Origin: Candidatus Avelusimicrobium luingense
GTDB lineage: Bacteria; Elusimicrobiota; Elusimicrobia; Elusimicrobiales; Elusimicrobiaceae
Reading direction: 5' to 3'
DNA: 64,000 nucleotides
NCBI GenBank assembly: GCA_900315845.1
Contig: OOHK01000003.1
Coordinates: 44,820 to 108,819, forward strand
In this document: positions 16,143 to 28,161 of the stretch, one piece after another
Layout: each line of letters opens with the position of its first letter
How positions within the stretch are numbered: position 1 is the stretch's first letter
Made by a program: the position numbers and the translations under genes
Notes under the pieces: generated by a model
What the model was told of the DNA's origin: nothing
The model's input: only the letters and a program-made list of their open reading frames with translations
Database searches by the model: none

Positions 16143-17249
16143 TTAGTTTTCACGTGAAAACTCCCCCTTGATTAGTTGTTGATAAATCTGTTGATACTGT
16201 GTAAAAGGATCCGTGATTTTAGCGGCTTTTTCAAGCGATTTTTTCCCCATCTCCCGACGGAGACCTTCGTTATCCGCCAGCAAACTCAATAGGCAACTCA
16301 GTAGGGTAATATCTCCGGGGTTAAACAAATACCCGTTTGCCCCATGCTCTACCCAAACAGGCATATCGCCCACCCGGCTAACTACACAAGGCAAGCCCAC
16401 CTGTATTGCTTCTAATAAAGCAAGCGGCAAACTTTCTTCTTTGGAAGATAAAACAAACACATCTGCCATATTCAAATAAGCGTTTATATTGTCGCGCTCC
16501 CCTTCTAAAAAAACCGCTTTATCCATGCCGCTTTGATGAATATAAGCCTCTAATTTAGCGCGCTCTTCCCCTTCTCCTACATATACCAGCCGAGTGTTTT
16601 GATTACGCATCCATACATTACGAAAGGCTTGTAATAGAGTTAAAGGATCTTTGACAGCGGCTAATCTTGCCACGCATACAAAAACAACTGTTTTCACGTG
16701 AAAACTTTTTCGGGCACGCATGGCATTTCGTAACGAATCATCTTTATAAAATTGCGTTTTATCTATGCCATTCGGCAAGAGATAAACCTTGTTTTTCGGA
16801 TAGCCTTGATGGTTAATTAAATACTCTGCCGTGGAGAGAGATTCCGCTATGGCCAATGTATCTTTGGCTTCTAATAAACGGTCTGCCAAGCGAAATAAAA
16901 ACGGCTTTTTAGATAAATCAAAGTGGGGGGTAACTACTAATTTTACTCCGGTTCTTGCACAGGCAATTCGCGCATATTCTATCGCACGAAAAAGCATAGC
17001 ATGGACAATATCCGGTTTGAAATCAGCCATTTCCGCTTTTAATTTTTGTATGGTTTTTCCCGGCAGTTTACTAGATATGGTTTTTACTTCCAGTCCGTTT
17101 TGTTGTAATTCTTGGGCAATACGTCCTAATGGTTTGATACATAAAATACGCACCACATGGCCCTGGCGAACTGTTTCTTGTGCTAAAGCAGACAATGCTT
17201 TTTCTGCGCCGCCTGTTTCGGTGGAAGTAATCACATATAAAATCTTCAT
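16143..17249 (-). CDS. Family 4-type glycosyltransferase
   Basis: A 368-residue GT-B glycosyltransferase that probably builds surface polysaccharide or lipopolysaccharide. The N-terminal domain starts MKILYVITSTETGGAEKAL. The C-terminal domain has VCVARLAAVKDPLTLLQAF, LVYVGEGEERAKLE, VFVLSSKEESLPLALLEA and GNGYLF-like ANGYLFNPGD, the nucleotide-sugar site of GT4 enzymes. ATG 17249 is chosen over TTG 17273, which lies upstream of a TATAAT (17256-17261) that ends 6 nt before the ATG; no Shine-Dalgarno is present. Two parS palindromes fall inside it, one covering the last codons. Donor and acceptor sugars are unknown. Confidence 0.86.
   Translation of the reverse strand: MKILYVITSTETGGAEKALSALAQETVRQGHVVRILCIKPLGRIAQELQQNGLEVKTISSKLPGKTIQKLKAEMADFKPDIVHAMLFRAIEYARIACARTGVKLVVTPHFDLSKKPFLFRLADRLLEAKDTLAIAESLSTAEYLINHQGYPKNKVYLLPNGIDKTQFYKDDSLRNAMRARKSFHVKTVVFVCVARLAAVKDPLTLLQAFRNVWMRNQNTRLVYVGEGEERAKLEAYIHQSGMDKAVFLEGERDNINAYLNMADVFVLSSKEESLPLALLEAIQVGLPCVVSRVGDMPVWVEHGANGYLFNPGDITLLSCLLSLLADNEGLRREMGKKSLEKAAKITDPFTQYQQIYQQLIKGEFSREN
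16145..16162. promoter_or_regulatory. parS-like site 2
   Basis: AGTTTTCACGTGAAAACT is an 18-bp perfect palindrome overlapping the stop and last codons of the glycosyltransferase gene, encoding FSREN at its C-terminus. Confidence 0.87.
16690..16705. promoter_or_regulatory. parS-like site 3
   Basis: GTTTTCACGTGAAAAC is a 16-bp perfect palindrome inside the glycosyltransferase coding sequence (SFHVKT). The three sites share the extended form GTTTTCACGTGAAAAC or its 14-bp core. Confidence 0.85.
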
Positions 17250-17255
17250 AGTTGT

Positions 17256-17261
17256 ATTATA
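17256..17261 (-). promoter_or_regulatory. -10 element of the glycosyltransferase promoter
   Basis: A consensus TATAAT on the minus strand, with 6 nt between it and the ATG. The -35 region is weak (TTTAAG at 17 bp spacing). This predicts transcription starting at the start codon. Confidence 0.55.
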
Positions 17262-17310
17262 GTATTTTTTCAATAGAACTTAAACTATTTTTGATTTTGT
17301 AATAACCCCA

Positions 17311-17341
17311 AAAAAACGGGCGTTTTTCGTAACGCCCGTTT
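17311..17341 (-). terminator. Intrinsic terminator of the oxygen-defence operon
   Basis: On the minus strand AACGGGCG and CGCCCGTT form an 8-bp stem around a 10-nt loop and are followed by a run of T. It separates the rubredoxin operon from the glycosyltransferase gene. Confidence 0.88.
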
Positions 17342-17394
17342 GTTATGAAAAAATCCTTAAAATTTAAGCATTTTTTTCAAAACCGCCCCAAAAT

Positions 17395-17556
17395 TTAATT
17401 TTGCGCGGTGAACTGGGCCTTTCCTACCCCGCAAACAGGGCATACCCAATCTTCTTTTACCTGTTCCCAAGCGGTTCCGGCCGGAATTCCGTTTTCCGGA
17501 TCGCCTACTGCGGGATCATACACATAACCACAAATTTCACAAACATATTTTACCAT
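17395..17556 (-). CDS. rub: Rubredoxin
   Basis: A 53-residue rubredoxin. Two CxxCG knuckles bind one iron ([11 protein letters not shown] and [12 protein letters not shown]), with the usual [12 protein letters not shown] between them. It carries electrons to FprA-type flavoproteins and superoxide reductase. AGGAG lies 7 nt before the ATG. It lies 15 nt downstream of the flavin reductase gene; in some acetogens the two domains are fused as high-molecular-weight rubredoxin. Here they are separate genes. Confidence 0.96.
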   Translation of the reverse strand: MVKYVCEICGYVYDPAVGDPENGIPAGTAWEQVKEDWVCPVCGVGKAQFTAQN

Positions 17557-17571
17557 ACATTTTCTCCTTTT

Positions 17572-18087
17572 CTAAAATTGGTGCGTTGCACCGGGCGGCA
17601 CTTTGCCTTTGATGACGTGATGATAATATTCATACGTCAAAGCCGGATGATTAGTTTGAAACACGCCGGCATGTTTTACTTCGCCTACAAAAATAGTATG
17701 TGTTCCCATGTCTAACGTCTGAGAAACTTCCGCTTCCAAAAACGACAAAGTATGGTCGTTTACAATCGGACAACCTAATTTCCCCGTCGTAAAAGCCACT
17801 TTGGAAAATTTATCAAAATTACGTCCGGTACGAAAACCGAAAATACCGATAAAGGGTAATGTCGCCGTCTGATCAAGCGGCATGGCTGCAAAACGACGGA
17901 TGCGTAACAAAATTTCGTGCGTCAAACTTTGTTTATTGACGGAAATTGCCACGCAGGGGGGAGTAGCCGTTACTTGAAAAACGGTGTTCACAATCATACC
18001 GTTTTTTTGTTTTTCGTCGGCAACGGTTAAAATATATAGTCCGTAAGTAATGTATTGCAAGCCTTTATTTATCTCGTTTAGTTCCAT
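17572..18087 (-). CDS. Flavin reductase-like FMN protein
   Basis: A 171-residue flavoredoxin/flavin reductase domain protein. Diagnostic stretches are LQYITYGLYILTVADEKQKN, GMIVNTVFQVTATPPCVAIS and VNKQSLTHEIL, the split-barrel flavin site. Its likely role is to take electrons from NAD(P)H and pass them to rubredoxin, completing a chain to FprA. It begins 1 nt after the fprA stop, so it is tightly coupled in the operon. The reductant specificity is an inference. Confidence 0.86.
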   Translation of the reverse strand: MELNEINKGLQYITYGLYILTVADEKQKNGMIVNTVFQVTATPPCVAISVNKQSLTHEILLRIRRFAAMPLDQTATLPFIGIFGFRTGRNFDKFSKVAFTTGKLGCPIVNDHTLSFLEAEVSQTLDMGTHTIFVGEVKHAGVFQTNHPALTYEYYHHVIKGKVPPGATHQF

Positions 18088-18088
18088 A

Positions 18089-19288
18089 TTATGCGTGTAA
18101 TTTTTCGTTAATTTTTTGCCCGATTTGTACCCCTAATTCATAACATTGGTTTAACATTTTATCGTCGGGGACAAAGGGGGATTTCACTGCAGGTGATATT
18201 ATTTCTACGCCCATTTCTTCTAACATCTTTGTTACGCTATCTATCGGGGCACCGTTCCATCCGTACGAACCGAACGCCGCGCCGATTAAATTTTTCTTAC
18301 GAATTCCTTTCAGGTAACAAAGCACATCGGCCATAGAGGGGAAAATTTGACTATTAAGTACCGGCGTACCGACGATAAGCGCCGCACTGTTTAGTAATTC
18401 AAGCGCGACATCACTCCTGTCGCTGTGGTGCATAGACACCACTTTTACTTGTGTACCGCACGACGATATACCATCCGCAATTTGGCGGGCCATTTTTTCG
18501 CTGCTGCCCCACATACTATCATAGACGATAACCGCTTTATTTGTCGGTTTTTGGGCAGCCCATTTACCGTATAATTCGACGATACGTGCGGGATCTTTGC
18601 GCCAAATAAATCCGTGATCGGGAGCGATCATTTTAGGTGATAAATTCATTTTCTTCAACTGTTCTAAAAACCGAAGTACAATATCCGAATAGGGCATGAC
18701 GATATTGGCGTAGTATTTTTCGGCCTCGGTCATCCAAATTTTTTCATCATTCTCGTCGTCAAACAAACGGGAAGTTGCGTAGTGCATACCAAACACATCG
18801 TTACTAAACAGGATATTTTCTTTTTCTAAATACGAAAACATACTGTCCGGCCAGTGAAGCATGCGCGCTTCCACAAAAGAAATAACGTCGCTGCCGATAT
18901 TGATTTTATCGCCGGTTTTTACCACTTTAAAGCGCAAATCTTGGTGGAAATGACTCATTAAATTTTTCAGTCCCATCGGCGAGACATATACTTCTTCGGG
19001 TTCGGTGGCTTGTACCGTTTGCACGAGCGCGCCGGAATGGTCTAATTCCGAATGATTGGAAATAATAATTTGAATTTTTTTCGGATCAATCACACTTTGT
19101 ATGCGCTCTAACATCTCGTCGTAAAATTCTTTTTTTACTGTATCTATTAAGGTAGGTTTTTCGCCCAACACCAAATAGGCATTATACGTCGTGCCGCGGT
19201 GGGTAGAATAACCATGAAAATCACGCAAATTCCAATCAATGGCTCCCACCCAATAGACGTTATCCGAAATTTTGACCGCTTGTCTCAT
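18089..19288 (-). CDS. fprA: A-type flavodiiron protein (O2/NO reductase)
   Basis: A 399-residue flavodiiron protein that reduces oxygen to water and/or NO to N2O using rubredoxin electrons. The N-terminal metallo-beta-lactamase domain has the diiron ligands ISNHSELDHSG (HxExDH), LHWPDSM and PDHGFIWR. The C-terminal flavodoxin domain has the FMN loop IVYDSMWGSSEKMARQI, then VGTPVLNSQIFPSM and SYGWNGAP. No C-terminal rubredoxin is fused; rubredoxin is encoded two genes on. It is in an operon with desulfoferrodoxin. Confidence 0.96.
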   Translation of the reverse strand: MRQAVKISDNVYWVGAIDWNLRDFHGYSTHRGTTYNAYLVLGEKPTLIDTVKKEFYDEMLERIQSVIDPKKIQIIISNHSELDHSGALVQTVQATEPEEVYVSPMGLKNLMSHFHQDLRFKVVKTGDKINIGSDVISFVEARMLHWPDSMFSYLEKENILFSNDVFGMHYATSRLFDDENDEKIWMTEAEKYYANIVMPYSDIVLRFLEQLKKMNLSPKMIAPDHGFIWRKDPARIVELYGKWAAQKPTNKAVIVYDSMWGSSEKMARQIADGISSCGTQVKVVSMHHSDRSDVALELLNSAALIVGTPVLNSQIFPSMADVLCYLKGIRKKNLIGAAFGSYGWNGAPIDSVTKMLEEMGVEIISPAVKSPFVPDDKMLNQCYELGVQIGQKINEKLHA

Positions 19289-19303
19289 ACTTATTCAAAC
19301 TCC

Positions 19304-19690
19304 TTAATTTTCCGCTTGCCAAAGTCCGTGTAAATTACAATATTCACGTGCAATTACTTTATCCGCCTTTGTGTAAAAAACGGCTTCGGGTTTATCACCG
19401 GGGTTTAAGTGTTTACGCTGGATTTTTCCGCACGACGGACAAATCAGTTCAATCCACTCAATATAATGGGCTTGCGTAGACGGATGTTCCACACTACCTA
19501 CTTTTACTTTATAACCTCCGTCAATTTTTTCAATCACCGGAACGTGTTTTTCAACGGCTCCGTCGGAAGTACCGGGTACAGCGTGTTTCATCGGTTGACC
19601 GCAGCAAACTAATTCTCCGGCGGCTCCTTTTACCACTTCCACCCGGTTTTTACAAACTTCACAAACATAAATATCGTGTAATTGTGTCAT
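19304..19690 (-). CDS. dfx: Desulfoferrodoxin (superoxide reductase)
   Basis: A 128-residue two-centre superoxide reductase that reduces superoxide to peroxide without making oxygen. Centre I (desulforedoxin type, four Cys) is [13 protein letters not shown] plus LVCCGQPM. Centre II (His4Cys) is [25 protein letters not shown] and [18 protein letters not shown] precedes the ATG. It leads the dfx-fprA-flavin reductase-rubredoxin operon, a full detoxification chain of a strict anaerobe. A 7-bp inverted repeat near its promoter may be an operator. Confidence 0.97.
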   Translation of the reverse strand: MTQLHDIYVCEVCKNRVEVVKGAAGELVCCGQPMKHAVPGTSDGAVEKHVPVIEKIDGGYKVKVGSVEHPSTQAHYIEWIELICPSCGKIQRKHLNPGDKPEAVFYTKADKVIAREYCNLHGLWQAEN

Positions 19691-19994
19691 ATAATCCCCC
19701 TAAAATAAACTGGTTATAGTCAAAAGTGTATCATATTTAATGATACCTAACCACCCTTTTATTATAAAGTTCCCTTATTTTTTTCTCAAGGCTAAAAAAT
19801 GGTTAGAAAAACCATTTTCCCCCTAAAATTAGTTTCTTCCCATTTTAATATCATTTTATGCAAACCCGCTCTTTTAACAAAACGCCCCAATTTAAGCAAA
19901 TTTAACGCATTTACACGCATTTTGCCATATTGACCTATAATCAAAATAAGTTGTAAGATATATAAGTCTATTTCATAAGTAGGATGGTAGTTTT
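19691..19994. other. AT-rich dfx-dnaA intergenic region
   Basis: This 304-bp divergent gap is strongly AT-rich. It contains the dfx operator-like repeat (19728-19746) and a perfect 9-bp hairpin (AAAATGGTT 19796-19804, AACCATTTT 19810-19818). TTGACC (about 19931) and TATAAT-like sequences upstream of dnaA are plausible promoter parts. AGGATGG (19981-19987) is the dnaA ribosome site. No clear TTATCCACA-type boxes were seen, so it is less likely than the dnaA-dnaN gap to hold the unwinding origin, though it could contribute. Confidence 0.5.
19728..19746. promoter_or_regulatory. Operator-like inverted repeat upstream of dfx
   Basis: GTATCAT (19728-19734) and ATGATAC (19740-19746) form a perfect inverted repeat with a 5-bp centre. 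It lies just upstream of a TATAAC (-10-like) for dfx, covering the expected -35, the position of a repressor site. The regulator is unknown; a peroxide- or iron-sensing repressor is possible. Confidence 0.5.
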
Positions 19995-21365
19995 GTGGAA
20001 AATAAAGAGAAGTACCCTCAATTAGTACCCGTTTTTCAAGATTTAGAACAGATTATCGGCAAAGACGATTATGATATGTGGTTACGCCCCGCAACCGTTG
20101 AGTTTGACGGGACGAACTTAACTATATTATTGCCTAATGAATTTTGGGGAAAAACCATACGTGACCGATATGAACATACTATTAAAGAAGCATTCTTAAA
20201 ACATATCGGAGTGGCTATTTCGGTTATATATCAAGTGGCTGCACAACCGCCGGTTTCCCCGGTAAAATCCGTCAGAGATATTATTATTGAATCTCAACCG
20301 GTACGTGTTCAACCCGCTGCGGTAAATCCGTTTGCCGGGCGGTTAAATTCGTCTTATACATTTGAAAATTTTATTGAATCACCGTCTAACCGTTTTGCAT
20401 ATAAAGCGGCCCAGGCTGTGACAAAAAAACTCGGCTCGCGGGAAAATAATCCGCTTGTCATTTTTTCTTCTCCGGGATTAGGAAAAACACACTTATTACA
20501 CGCAATAGGAAATCAAATTTCAAAAGATAACCCGTCAGCAAAAGTACTTTATATGTCCGGTGAAGAATTTGTCAGTGAATATATTGAATCTTTACAAAAT
20601 AAAGTACAAGACAGTTTCCGTAAAAAATGCCGCACATTAGATTGTTTCTTAATGGACGATATTCAATTCGTGTCCGGTAAAGATGCATGTATAGAAGAAT
20701 TTTTTAATACATTTAATGCCTTGTTTGAAAGTGGAAAACAAATTGTTTTATCATCCGATAGAACACCCCAACAATTAGAGTGGAACGAACGGCTTTCTTC
20801 GCGATTATTATCCGGTATTACTACCGAAATTAAACGCCCTAATTTAGAAACCCGTATCGCTATTTTACGCCAAAAACGTGACTCAATCAATTTTGATATT
20901 GGTGATGATGTTCTGGCTTTTATTGCCGAAGGCATCCAAACCAGCGTACGTGAATTGGAAGGCTCTTTATTCCGTTTAATGTCATATTGCGGCTTAAACG
21001 GTGTTACACCCTCTATTCCGATTGCAAAAGAATTACTATCCGATATGTTAGTAGTTGGAAAAGATAAGTCAATAAATGTAAATGCGATTAAAAAAATAGT
21101 CGGCAAACATTTTAATATTCGTATGGAAGATTTTAATTCCAAACGCAAAACCCAATCCGTAGCGTGGCCGCGGCAAATTGCCATGTTTTTAACAACCGAT
21201 TTAACAGATTTATCTCTGTCTGAAATCGGACGCGAATTTAACCGCGACCATAGTACTATTGTTCACGCGCGCGATATAGTTAAAGAAAAAATAGATACAG
21301 ATCCGTTTTTCGCCGCAACAATTAACCAAATTATTTTGGATATTAAGACTGTTGACAGTAAATAA
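19995..21365 (+). CDS. dnaA: Chromosomal replication initiator DnaA
   Basis: A 456-residue DnaA that binds DnaA boxes and melts the origin. Domain I (1-75) includes [16 protein letters not shown]. Domain III (from ~115) has [18 protein letters not shown], Walker [18 protein letters not shown], Walker [21 protein letters not shown] and the arginine-bearing [12 protein letters not shown]. Domain IV ends with the signature [19 protein letters not shown]. Walker A starts with Ser where most DnaA proteins have Gly. The start is GTG 19995, with AGGATGG 7 nt upstream. DnaA boxes follow the gene. Confidence 0.98.
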   Translation: MENKEKYPQLVPVFQDLEQIIGKDDYDMWLRPATVEFDGTNLTILLPNEFWGKTIRDRYEHTIKEAFLKHIGVAISVIYQVAAQPPVSPVKSVRDIIIESQPVRVQPAAVNPFAGRLNSSYTFENFIESPSNRFAYKAAQAVTKKLGSRENNPLVIFSSPGLGKTHLLHAIGNQISKDNPSAKVLYMSGEEFVSEYIESLQNKVQDSFRKKCRTLDCFLMDDIQFVSGKDACIEEFFNTFNALFESGKQIVLSSDRTPQQLEWNERLSSRLLSGITTEIKRPNLETRIAILRQKRDSINFDIGDDVLAFIAEGIQTSVRELEGSLFRLMSYCGLNGVTPSIPIAKELLSDMLVVGKDKSINVNAIKKIVGKHFNIRMEDFNSKRKTQSVAWPRQIAMFLTTDLTDLSLSEIGREFNRDHSTIVHARDIVKEKIDTDPFFAATINQIILDIKTVDSK

Positions 21366-21371
21366 ATAATT

Positions 21372-21491
21372 GGTGGATAACTCAAAATAATTGGGGATAA
21401 CATTTTCGGTTGTGCATACTGTGTATAAACAAGTTAGGTTATACACAAGCCGGATAAAAAAAAGGATAGACGAGAAATCACACTATCCACA
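21372..21491. promoter_or_regulatory. DnaA-box cluster, probable oriC
   Basis: Within 120 bp of the dnaA-dnaN gap there are five 9-mers matching or close to TTATCCACA. These are GGTGGATAA (21372-21380) and TGGGGATAA (21392-21400), read in reverse; TGTGTATAA (21420-21428), reverse; TTATACACA (21439-21447); and CTATCCACA (21483-21491). TTGTGCATA near 21410 is a sixth weak match. AT-rich runs lie between and after them. Nearby parABS and the gene orientation support an origin here. Confidence 0.75.
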
Positions 21492-21524
21492 TTATAAACA
21501 AGACATAATAATAGGAATATAAAT

Positions 21525-22633
21525 ATGAAAATAAATATTACTAAAGCCACCCTATTAGAAGGAATTCAGGTTATTTCTTCCGGGGCTTCTTCCCGCACGA
21601 CGCTTCCTATACTGCATAATTTCTTACTGGAAACTTCGGATGGAAAATTAAAATTGGTACGTACCGATATGGAAATGGCTACTATCCATTTTGTAAATGC
21701 TGAAATTGTAGAAGAAGGTAGCATTACCGTACCGATGAAAGAATTTTCAGATATTATTAAAAATTTACCGGATGATAAAGAAATCAATTTAACATTAGAC
21801 GAAAATAATAAAGTTCATATTAAATCCGGTAAGAGTAAATTTTGGGTAATGGGTATGCCTAAGTCGGAATATCCCAGCATTCCCGAAGTACAACGAGAAA
21901 ACAGTGTAGAATTAGATCCGGCTGAATTTTTAGACATGGTGGAGAAAACGGCTTTTTCCGCCTCTACTAAAGAAACCCGGTATATTTTAAATGGTTTACT
22001 TTGGAATAATACCGCCGATAAATTAGAAGTTGTTGCTACTGACGGTGGCCGTTTAGCATTAGCCACTCATAATGCGTTAGCAGGTTCGGCTCCTTTTAAA
22101 ATTATTATTCCAACGAAAATTTTAACGGAAGTATGCCGTTTTATTTCGTTAGTTAAACCGGGAAAAGATGATAAAATTAACGTCTATGTATCGGAAAAAC
22201 AAGTAAGTTTTATTTTAAAAGAAACTACTTTCCTTTCCCGTTTAATTGACGGAAATTTCCCGAATTATAACCAAGTAATTCCTACTAAAAAGAATATTAC
22301 ATTTGAAGTATTTTCTAAAGAATTACAAGCCTCTACCCGCCGTTCTGCGTTATGCTCAGGTGAGTTTGGCAGTGTAGTGAAATATAAGTTAGAAAATAAT
22401 ACTTTAACGGTTACTTCTAACGCACAAAATATGCAATTTACCGATGAAATTTCCGTAGAATATACCGGTGAAGAATTTGAAGTGGCTTTTATTCCGCAAT
22501 CTATTTTAGATGTTCTTAAAAATATCGGTTCGGATAAAGTTTCATTTTCGTTTGTAAATTCATCTCAGCCGGCACTGATTGAACCGGTGGGAGATAATAA
22601 ATTTAAGTATGTAATTATGCCGGTGCGGTCCTA

Positions 22634-22634
<1 letters not shown>
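21525..22634 (+). CDS. dnaN: DNA polymerase III beta subunit (sliding clamp)
   Basis: A 369-residue clamp that rings DNA and tethers polymerase III. Family features are LEGIQVISSGASSRTTLPILHN, EFSDIIKNLPDD, VELDPAEFLDMVEKTAFSAS, ILNGLLWN, VVATDGGRLALA, LIDGNFPNYNQVIP and the C-terminal KYVIMPVR, which ends with the MPxR motif. The gene starts 159 bp after dnaA, across the DnaA-box region. Its stop overlaps the next ATG (TAATG). Confidence 0.98.
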
Positions 22635-25431
<2,797 letters not shown>

Positions 25432-25494
25432 CCGTTGTGGCGCGGTATATAGCCGCGCCGCAAGATGATTTGTCCGTAACAGGAGATTTTTAAC

Positions 25495-28014
25495 ATGAGT
25501 GAAGAAAATACCAACCAGCCGCAAGCCCAGAATGTGAATGTAAATGTGGACTTGTTTGGCAATATTCAACAACGCGATATCGCTAACGAAATGCGTTCGT
25601 ATTATATTGACTATGCGATGAGCGTAATTGTCGGGCGTGCGTTACCCGACGTGCGTGACGGTCTTAAGCCGGTACACCGCCGCGTATTATATTCCATGAA
25701 CGAAATGGGCTTAAAATATAACAAAGCCTACAAGAAATCCGCCCGTGTGGTGGGGGATGTACTCGGTAAATACCACCCGCACGGAGACACGGCCGTATAT
25801 GATACGCTCGTGCGTATGGTGCAAGATTTCTCTTTACGCAAACCTTTAATTGACGGTCAAGGAAACTTCGGTTCTATTGACGGTGACTCTGCCGCCGCCA
25901 TGCGTTATACCGAATGCCGCTTGCAAAAAATTTCCGAAGAAATGCTCGGCGATTTGGATAAAGATACCGTCAAAATGATTCCCAACTACGACGGCTCTTT
26001 ATTAGAACCGTCCGTCTTGCCGGCTAAACTTCCGGCGCTACTTGTTAACGGTTCAGCCGGTATCGCCGTCGGTATGGCGACCAACATTCCCACGCACAAC
26101 TTAAGCGAAGTTTGCGATGGTATTATCGCGTACATTAAAAACCCGAACATTACCGTTAAAGAAATGATGAAGATTGTGAAAGGGCCCGATTTCCCTACGG
26201 GTGCTATCATCCGCGGTACGAAAGGTATTTACGAGTATTTTGAAACAGGCCACGGAAGTGTTAAAGTACAAGCCACCACGGAAATTGAAGAACGCAAAAA
26301 CGGACGTGAAGCCATTATCGTAACGGCTATTCCGTATCAAGTCAACAAAACCTCGCTGATTGAAAGCATTGTGGGGCTTGTGCGCGATAAAAAAATCACC
26401 GATATTTCCGATATCCGCGACGAGTCGGACAGACGCGGTATGCGCCTGGTCATTGAAATCAAACGCGACGGAAATGCGCAGGTCGTACTTAATCACTTAT
26501 TTAAGCATACGCAATTGCAAACGTCATTCCCGGTCAATATGCTGGCGATTGTGGACGGACGCCCGCGCGTATTGTCGCTTAAAGAAGTGATGAAAGCGTA
26601 CGTCAAACACCGCAAAGAAATTGTTACGAACCGCACCAAATTTGACTTAAACAAAGCGCAAAAACGCGAACATATTTTGAACGGGTTGTTAATTGCTATT
26701 GCGAATATGGATGAAGTAGTTGCCATTATCCGCAACGCTAAAGACCCGACGGAAGCCAAATTTACTTTGATGAAACGCTTTACGCTAACGGAAGTGCAAG
26801 CACAAGCCATTTTGGATATGCGCTTACACCAGTTAACGCAACTGTCCGCGCTTGCAATTGAGCAAGAACGTAAAGACTTATTAAAACTGATTGAGGATCT
26901 CAAATATATTTTGAACAATCCGCAAAAAGTATTAGACATTATTGTAGATGAACTGACGGACTTAAAGAAAAACTACGGCGATCCGCGCCGCACCGAAATC
27001 GGCCCGGACATGACGGACTTCTCTATGGAAGACCTCATTGAAAAAGAAGATGTCGTCATCACCATTTCCAATGACGGTTACGCCAAACGTATCCCGCTTT
27101 CCACCTACAAGAGCCAGAATCGCGGCGGCAAAGGTATTATCGGCAGCAAGACGAAAGAAGAGGACTTTATGGAACACCTGTTCATTACGTCGTCTCACGC
27201 TACGATTTTGATGTTCACCAGCCGCGGGCGCGTATTCTCGCTGCGGGCCTTTGAAATTCCGGAAGGCAACCGTATGTCCAAAGGAAAAGCCCTCGTGAAC
27301 TTGCTGCAAATTACGGGCGAAGAAAAGGTCACATCTGCTATTGCTATTGAAGATTTTGACCCGAAAAATTGCGAAAATACCTACTTAACCATGTGCACCC
27401 GCTTGGGTAGCATTAAACGTGTGGAACTGGGCGAATTTGCGCACCTGCGCCGCACCGGTATTATTGCGATCGGGTTGGACGAAGGCGACGTGCTTGTCGG
27501 CGTGCAACTTACGCATGGCAAGTCGGATATTTTGGTGGCTACGAGAAACGGTAAATCCATCCGCTTTGACGAAAACCAAGTCCGCGCCATGGGCCGCCCG
27601 GCACACGGTGTACGCGCCATTAACTTAGGCGAAGATGACGTCGTTGTCGGTATGGAACACGCGCCGAACGACGGCGGCGAACAACCGGATGTGTTATCCG
27701 TCTGTGAAAACGGATTCGGCAAACGCACCGAATTTAGCGAATATAAACGCCAAAACCGCGGCGGTATGGGTGTTATTACCATCAAAACGACCGCGCGCAA
27801 CGGAAAAGTCGTCGGTATTAAACTTGTTGATGAAACGAAAGACTTGATGATTATTACCGAAAAAGGCATGACCATTCGCTTACGCTGCGGAGATATCCGC
27901 TCCGTCGGGCGCAACGCACAAGGTGTAACGTTGGCGAAGATGGAACAAGGCGATAAGATTGCTCGTATCGCTCCGGTTGTTAAGGACGACGAGGAAGAAG
28001 AACAAGCCGAATAA
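25495..28014 (+). CDS. gyrA: DNA gyrase subunit A
   Basis: An 839-residue breakage-reunion subunit. The start of the core is [20 protein letters not shown] and [13 protein letters not shown]. The quinolone-determining region reads [19 protein letters not shown], with Thr at the position that is Ser83 in E. coli. The catalytic Tyr lies in [10 protein letters not shown]. The C-terminal beta-pinwheel carries the GyrA box SQNRGGKGI, which marks gyrase rather than topoisomerase IV, and several related blades ([19 protein letters not shown]). A 63-bp gap follows gyrB; a terminator comes after. Confidence 0.98.
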   Translation: MSEENTNQPQAQNVNVNVDLFGNIQQRDIANEMRSYYIDYAMSVIVGRALPDVRDGLKPVHRRVLYSMNEMGLKYNKAYKKSARVVGDVLGKYHPHGDTAVYDTLVRMVQDFSLRKPLIDGQGNFGSIDGDSAAAMRYTECRLQKISEEMLGDLDKDTVKMIPNYDGSLLEPSVLPAKLPALLVNGSAGIAVGMATNIPTHNLSEVCDGIIAYIKNPNITVKEMMKIVKGPDFPTGAIIRGTKGIYEYFETGHGSVKVQATTEIEERKNGREAIIVTAIPYQVNKTSLIESIVGLVRDKKITDISDIRDESDRRGMRLVIEIKRDGNAQVVLNHLFKHTQLQTSFPVNMLAIVDGRPRVLSLKEVMKAYVKHRKEIVTNRTKFDLNKAQKREHILNGLLIAIANMDEVVAIIRNAKDPTEAKFTLMKRFTLTEVQAQAILDMRLHQLTQLSALAIEQERKDLLKLIEDLKYILNNPQKVLDIIVDELTDLKKNYGDPRRTEIGPDMTDFSMEDLIEKEDVVITISNDGYAKRIPLSTYKSQNRGGKGIIGSKTKEEDFMEHLFITSSHATILMFTSRGRVFSLRAFEIPEGNRMSKGKALVNLLQITGEEKVTSAIAIEDFDPKNCENTYLTMCTRLGSIKRVELGEFAHLRRTGIIAIGLDEGDVLVGVQLTHGKSDILVATRNGKSIRFDENQVRAMGRPAHGVRAINLGEDDVVVGMEHAPNDGGEQPDVLSVCENGFGKRTEFSEYKRQNRGGMGVITIKTTARNGKVVGIKLVDETKDLMIITEKGMTIRLRCGDIRSVGRNAQGVTLAKMEQGDKIARIAPVVKDDEEEEQAE

Positions 28015-28040
28015 CGGCTGTTAGTAACTTCTGGTTATAT

Positions 28041-28075
28041 ACGAAACCCAAAACTTTATGTTTTGGGTTTCGTTG
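28041..28075 (+). terminator. Hairpin terminator after gyrA
   Basis: ACGAAACCCAAAAC and GTTTTGGGTTTCGT pair perfectly over 14 bp around TTTAT. The T tail is weak (TGTTT). A near-identical stem (AAACCCAAAAC) ends the next gene. Confidence 0.75.
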
Positions 28076-28161
28076 TTTCCAAGGATATAATTTCCTTTTT
28101 TGTTTCAAAATCTATTTACAACCCCGGCAAAAAATTAGTATAAAAAGATAAGGGGGATTCT

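Noticed and set aside
19335-19360. A fourth parS site (TATTCACGTGCAAT) near the dfx 3' end
   Set aside because: The palindrome is broken; only the inner CACGTG is kept.
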